Shown one piece after another: positions 12,545 through 14,718 of a DNA stretch of 14,718 nucleotides (its first letter is position 1; every line of letters starts with the position of its first letter). Below the pieces are notes generated by a model. It was given only the letters and a program-made list of their open reading frames with translations. It ran no database searches and was not told the DNA's origin. The translations under genes were made by a program, and so were the position numbers. Origin of the DNA: a bacterium. Lineage in GTDB: Bacteria > AUK180. The stretch covers positions 1 to 14,718 of the forward strand of contig JAGGYO010000286.1 in assembly GCA_021162505.1 (NCBI GenBank). The letters run 5' to 3'.

Positions 12545-13687
12545 TTAAAAAACAATCCTGTTCTTCCCTGAATTTTTGGCTTTATAAAGATTATCGTCGG
12601 ATACCTTCAAAAGCTCGTATGGCATTTTACCGTCAATCGGAAATGATGCAATTCCGCAACTTACGGTTACCTTGTGCAATATACCAATATTGCTGAAATC
12701 CAATTCAGCAATTTTTTCCCTAATTTCTTCCATATCATCAATAGCGGCTTTTTTGTTTACTCCCAACATTAAAACAACAAACTCTTCTCCGCCGAATCTA
12801 CCGATAATATATCCCTTATCCCTTAATTTCAATAATTTTTTCGAAAATTCCACAAGAAAATTATCTCCAACGATATGTCCATAATTATCATTTACCAATT
12901 TGAAATCATCAATATCAAAAAAAGCAATGGTATAAGGAATATTTTTTCTGGCAGCTCGATTTGATAACTCAACTAATTTTTCCATTAGAACGCGTTTTTT
13001 ATATAGACCTGTTAAATAATCCGTTTGAGAGAATTTGTCATATAGATTGAAAAGATAGAATTTAAGGATCATTAGAAGAACGATCTCAATGACCAAAGAA
13101 TAATCGGCCCTTATTAGCTTAAAGCCCTTATTGAAACAAAGATGTACCTTGACCTTATCGTACTCCTTTGAAAAGCATTTCAATTTATTGAGATGTTCAA
13201 GGTTCACATTGTTTTCTTTGAGCATCGCATCTTTTTTATTATCAACGATCTTGATTCCATATTCCCCGGAACCGGATATATGCTGCACGATCATTTCAAT
13301 ATATTGGTCAAACTCATCAATGTCTTTAATAGTTTGTAATTTATCAAATATCTCGAATATGCTCAAGTAGAACTTTTCTTCTTCTTGAAACCCTTCGTAT
13401 TTATCTTTTATTTTTGTCACATCTACCTGTAACTTAGATATTTTATCTTCAAGATCCTTATACTTTTGGAGTAACATATTCCTGCGGCTATTGTAATAAT
13501 AATAGAATATAGAAACAAATGTTGTTGAAAAAAGTCCCAATAATATTCTATCGTCCTTCAATACAAAAAATATTACTACAAGAAAAAGGGATATTGAGAG
13601 ATTAATCAGATACGCAGTACTCTCCTTGAACTTTTTTACAAAGAATAACAATCCATAAGGTACTAAAAATAAAAAATAAGGAATCAT
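12545..13687 (-). CDS. Membrane-anchored diguanylate cyclase (GGDEF)
   Basis: 380 residues from the ATG at 13687. Three hydrophobic segments (2-17, 26-43, 48-65) are followed by a coiled coil (about 68-105), a middle sensor-like region (about 106-215, perhaps GAF-like, unconfirmed) and a GGDEF domain (about 218-380). The GGDEF domain has TDYLTGLY (222-229), FFDIDDFKLVNDNYGHIVGD (256-275), the active site GRFGGEEF (296-303) and YKAKNSGKNRIVF at the end. It should make cyclic di-GMP from two GTP. The product-inhibition I-site (RxxD, five residues before the active-site motif) is missing: the stretch is RDKGYIIG. Longer in-frame starts up to 13888 would translate straight through tRNA-Ser, so I reject them. 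Rho follows after 20 bases. Confidence 0.93.
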   Translation of the reverse strand: MIPYFLFLVPYGLLFFVKKFKESTAYLINLSISLFLVVIFFVLKDDRILLGLFSTTFVSIFYYYYNSRRNMLLQKYKDLEDKISKLQVDVTKIKDKYEGFQEEEKFYLSIFEIFDKLQTIKDIDEFDQYIEMIVQHISGSGEYGIKIVDNKKDAMLKENNVNLEHLNKLKCFSKEYDKVKVHLCFNKGFKLIRADYSLVIEIVLLMILKFYLFNLYDKFSQTDYLTGLYKKRVLMEKLVELSNRAARKNIPYTIAFFDIDDFKLVNDNYGHIVGDNFLVEFSKKLLKLRDKGYIIGRFGGEEFVVLMLGVNKKAAIDDMEEIREKIAELDFSNIGILHKVTVSCGIASFPIDGKMPYELLKVSDDNLYKAKNSGKNRIVF

Positions 13688-13708
13688 AATTTTTTCACAC
13701 TCATAATA

Positions 13709-13799
13709 TGGCGGAGAGGGCGGGATTTGAACCCGCGGTTCGATTAACTCGAACAACTGCTTAGCAGGCAGCCCCCTTAAGCCGCTCGGGCACCTCTCC
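13709..13799 (-). tRNA. tRNA-Ser (anticodon GCU)
   Basis: A class II tRNA: acceptor stem GGAGAGG/CCTCTCC (13799-13793 with 13719-13713), anticodon stem GCTGC/GCAGT around loop CTGCTAA (anticodon GCT), a long variable arm (GTTCGAGTTAATCGAAC) and T-arm CGGGTTCAAATCCCG. Discriminator G is at 13712 and CCA is encoded at 13711-13709. It reads AGC/AGU codons. The diguanylate cyclase start codon is only 21 bases downstream, so the tRNA is probably processed from the transcript that continues into that gene and rho. Confidence 0.98.
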
Positions 13800-13859
13800 A
13801 CAGTTAAAATCGTCAGGATTAAAATGAACTGCTTGTTTTTAAAATTTTCGATTTTTTGT

Positions 13860-13888
13860 ATTATATATTTTTTCATAAAAAAAATCAA
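13860..13888 (-). promoter_or_regulatory. Promoter TTGATT-17-TATAAT for tRNA-Ser, GGDEF and rho
   Basis: On the minus strand TTGATT (13888-13883) and a perfect TATAAT (13865-13860) are 17 bases apart, in a T/A-rich context. The predicted start is near 13853, about 54 bases before the tRNA 5' end. It is the only strong promoter visible upstream of the tRNA-Ser, diguanylate cyclase and rho run. Confidence 0.65.
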
Positions 13889-13942
13889 ATAATTTTTAAT
13901 TTTTTAAAAAGGTTAAAGTCAAAGGTCGATTTTCAAATATCT

Positions 13943-13986
13943 TTTAACCACGAATTACATGAATTTTGCGAATTACAACTAATTCG
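13943..13986 (+). repeat. ACCACGAATTACA-type dispersed repeat
   Basis: TTAACCACGAATTACATGAA followed by TTTTGCGAATTACAACTAATTCG contains four GAATT-like units at 8 to 16-base intervals. Sequences of this style (ACCACGAATTACACGAATT) recur between genes in many environmental genomes; that is recollection, not a search. It abuts the next repeat. Confidence 0.6.
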
Positions 13987-14014
13987 TCATTATCGGGCTT
14001 GACCCGATAATCCA
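13986..14014 (+). repeat. GTCATT-ATCGGGCTTGACCCGAT palindromic repeat
   Basis: TTATCGGG (13990-13997) and CCCGATAA (14003-14010) form a perfect 8-bp stem with a 5-base loop, bordered by GTCA and TCCAGGA. It is a short dispersed palindrome of a widespread intergenic type. It has no T-tract, so it is unlikely to be an intrinsic terminator. Confidence 0.75.
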
Positions 14015-14057
14015 GGATTTGAAAGTTCTTTAATTCTTCATTCTTCATTTGCATTCC

Positions 14058-14096
14058 GTCATTCAGGGCAAACGAAGTTTGCGTAGGAATCTCATC
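14058..14096 (+). repeat. GTCATTCAGGGCAAAC/GTTTGC repeat
   Basis: GCAAAC (14068-14073) and GTTTGC (14077-14082) are perfect inverted halves around GAA, with GTCATTC before and GAATCTCATC after. It shares its ends with the neighbouring repeats but has a different core. Confidence 0.7.
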
Positions 14097-14197
14097 TTTT
14101 GACTTTGAACAGAAAACTTTTGAACTCTCTATCTGTCATGTTGAACCGAACGCAGCGAAGACCGAAGGTTTGTGAAACATTCATTCCTTTATGTTTC

Positions 14198-14226
14198 GTC
14201 ATTCCGTGCTTGATACGGAATCTATC
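14198..14226 (+). repeat. GTCATTCCGT...ACGGAATC repeat
   Basis: TTCCGT (14202-14207) and ACGGAA (14215-14220) make a 6-bp stem, within GTCATTCCGTGCTTGATACG then GAATCTATC. It is the best-preserved copy of the family whose decayed relative lies at 11003-11030. Confidence 0.7.
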
Positions 14227-14302
14227 ATTTTCATTTTCTTTAATTATCCATTGTCCCTTTGCCTTTTATAGTCCCATAGTATTGGAACTATCGTACTATG
14301 AT

Positions 14303-14413
14303 TTATTTCACAACAACGATCTTTCCTGTTTTTATTGTTTTGCTGTTTGAATCTGTTACAGAATATATTAAAACCAATGAAAACATTGAAAATAAAAGAA
14401 AAACCCTTTTCAT
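14303..14413 (-). CDS. 36-residue exported mini-protein or truncated gene
   Basis: The ATG at 14413 overlaps the TGA of the upstream gene (ATGA), so translation could be coupled. The 36 codons encode MKRVFLLFSMFSLVLIYSVT, a clear signal peptide or single membrane segment, followed by DSNSKTIKTGKIVVVK and a TAA at 14305-14303. A start of the form signal peptide plus TGKIVVVK is what many FecR-like periplasmic proteins show before a much longer domain, so this may be a remnant cut short. After the stop the sequence becomes inverted repeats and then dispersed repeats. It could also be a genuine small exported peptide. No function can be assigned. Confidence 0.45.
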   Translation of the reverse strand: MKRVFLLFSMFSLVLIYSVTDSNSKTIKTGKIVVVK

Positions 14414-14718
14414 TTCCCATTCTCCTTTTTATTCTCTTTTTTCCCTACTATTTCAACAAAATCCCTGCCAATGAAATTTTCACCATTTTTCAATTTCCCT
14501 TCAATACAGACTTCTCTTTTATCTGGACCCAACTCCGGTTTAAATATAGTTTTAAATGACTCATATTTTTTGTATTGTAAATGTAATGCTTTTCCTTTAA
14601 ATCCTTCTTTTTTCTCAAATCCAACCACCTTTTCAACCTTCACAGATCCATTTAATAGAATACTATTTGTTTCAATTTCTTTTACCTTAATCTTATCATC
14701 TATATTTCCAATCCAGAC
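14410..14718 (-). CDS. C-terminal part of an unrecognised protein, cut by the window edge
   Basis: The frame is open from the right edge: the last 102 residues are visible, beginning VWIGNIDDKIKVKEIETNSI and ending KKENKKENGK at a TGA (14412-14410). A GTG at 14643 in the frame is only an internal valine codon, since the upstream 25 codons are just as gene-like. The sequence is Lys/Glu-rich with strand-like segments (SILLNGSVKVEKVVGFEKKE, REVCIEGKLKNGENFIGRDF), perhaps a PilZ-like or small beta domain, but I do not recognise it. Its stop overlaps the ATG of the next mini-ORF by four bases. Confidence 0.7.
   Translation of the reverse strand, partial: VWIGNIDDKIKVKEIETNSILLNGSVKVEKVVGFEKKEGFKGKALHLQYKKYESFKTIFKPELGPDKREVCIEGKLKNGENFIGRDFVEIVGKKENKKENGK

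Larger units (their letters stand above)
13889..14302. other. Repeat-rich intergenic region
   Basis: No gene is supportable here. It contains a TTAACCACGAATTACATGAA-type repeat (13943-13986), at least four elements of the GTCATTC...GAATC kind (13986-14014, 14058-14096, 14135-14160, 14198-14226), and a CATAGTA...TACTATG inverted repeat (14274-14299) near the end of the neighbouring mini-ORF. A plus-strand open frame through the region (14099-14350) is made of these repeats and looks non-coding. Confidence 0.65.

Noticed and set aside
13688..13888. N-terminal extension of the diguanylate cyclase ORF (67 extra residues)
   Set aside because: The extension is the translation of tRNA-Ser read in frame and includes the promoter region. 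The ATG at 13687 gives a normal membrane-helix start.
14099..14350. Plus-strand 83-codon ORF
   Set aside because: It runs through dispersed repeats and opposite the mini-ORF. Its composition is not protein-like.

Overview
This is an AT-rich bacterial window in which every gene I can support, protein or RNA, lies on the minus strand, so transcription runs from high to low coordinates. Outer-membrane style proteins (an exported barrel-like/TPR protein and two lipoproteins) and a GmhA-type phosphoheptose isomerase point to a diderm, LPS-type envelope. The SRP RNA is the long, Alu-domain kind and sits directly upstream of dnaX. The loose lipoboxes and DUF4013/DUF4015-type proteins are not enough to name a phylum; an uncultured, low-GC anaerobe is my guess only.

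Right end (14718 to about 13890): the 3' end of an unrecognised gene, overlapped by ATGA with a 36-codon exported mini-ORF. A roughly 400-base stretch follows, packed with short dispersed repeats of the GTCATTC...GAATC kind.

Unit 1 (13888 to 11163): a good promoter, tRNA-Ser(GCU), a membrane diguanylate cyclase and transcription terminator Rho. An intergenic region with more dispersed repeats follows.

Unit 2 (10898 to about 2280): a consensus-like extended -10 promoter, a lipoprotein, the 273-base SRP RNA, dnaX, ybaB, recR, a barrel/TPR outer-membrane-like protein, a membrane-anchored SpoIIE-type phosphatase, a STAS anti-sigma antagonist, GmhA, a DUF4013 membrane protein and a second lipoprotein. 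Most junctions overlap (TAATG or ATGA) or are a few bases long, so this looks like one long operon of about 8.5 kb. It joins DNA replication and repair housekeeping (dnaX-ybaB-recR, a widely conserved cluster) to a partner-switching signalling pair and envelope genes. A hairpin follows the last gene.

Unit 3 (2204 to 362): an extended -10 promoter seven bases from an ATG, then one reading frame with a signal peptide, a propeller-like region and a DUF4015-type glycosyl-hydrolase barrel. The frame is cut by a single in-frame TAA. The left end (1-361) carries no gene but two copies of an approximately 56-base repeat with a perfect palindrome.

The most interesting points are the in-frame stop in the DUF4015 gene, two extended -10 promoters placed so that the transcripts should be leaderless, the SRP RNA whose closing helix fills the whole gap between a stop codon and the dnaX ribosome-binding site, and an atypical RecR Toprim region. 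I found no convincing wholly new defence or mobile system.
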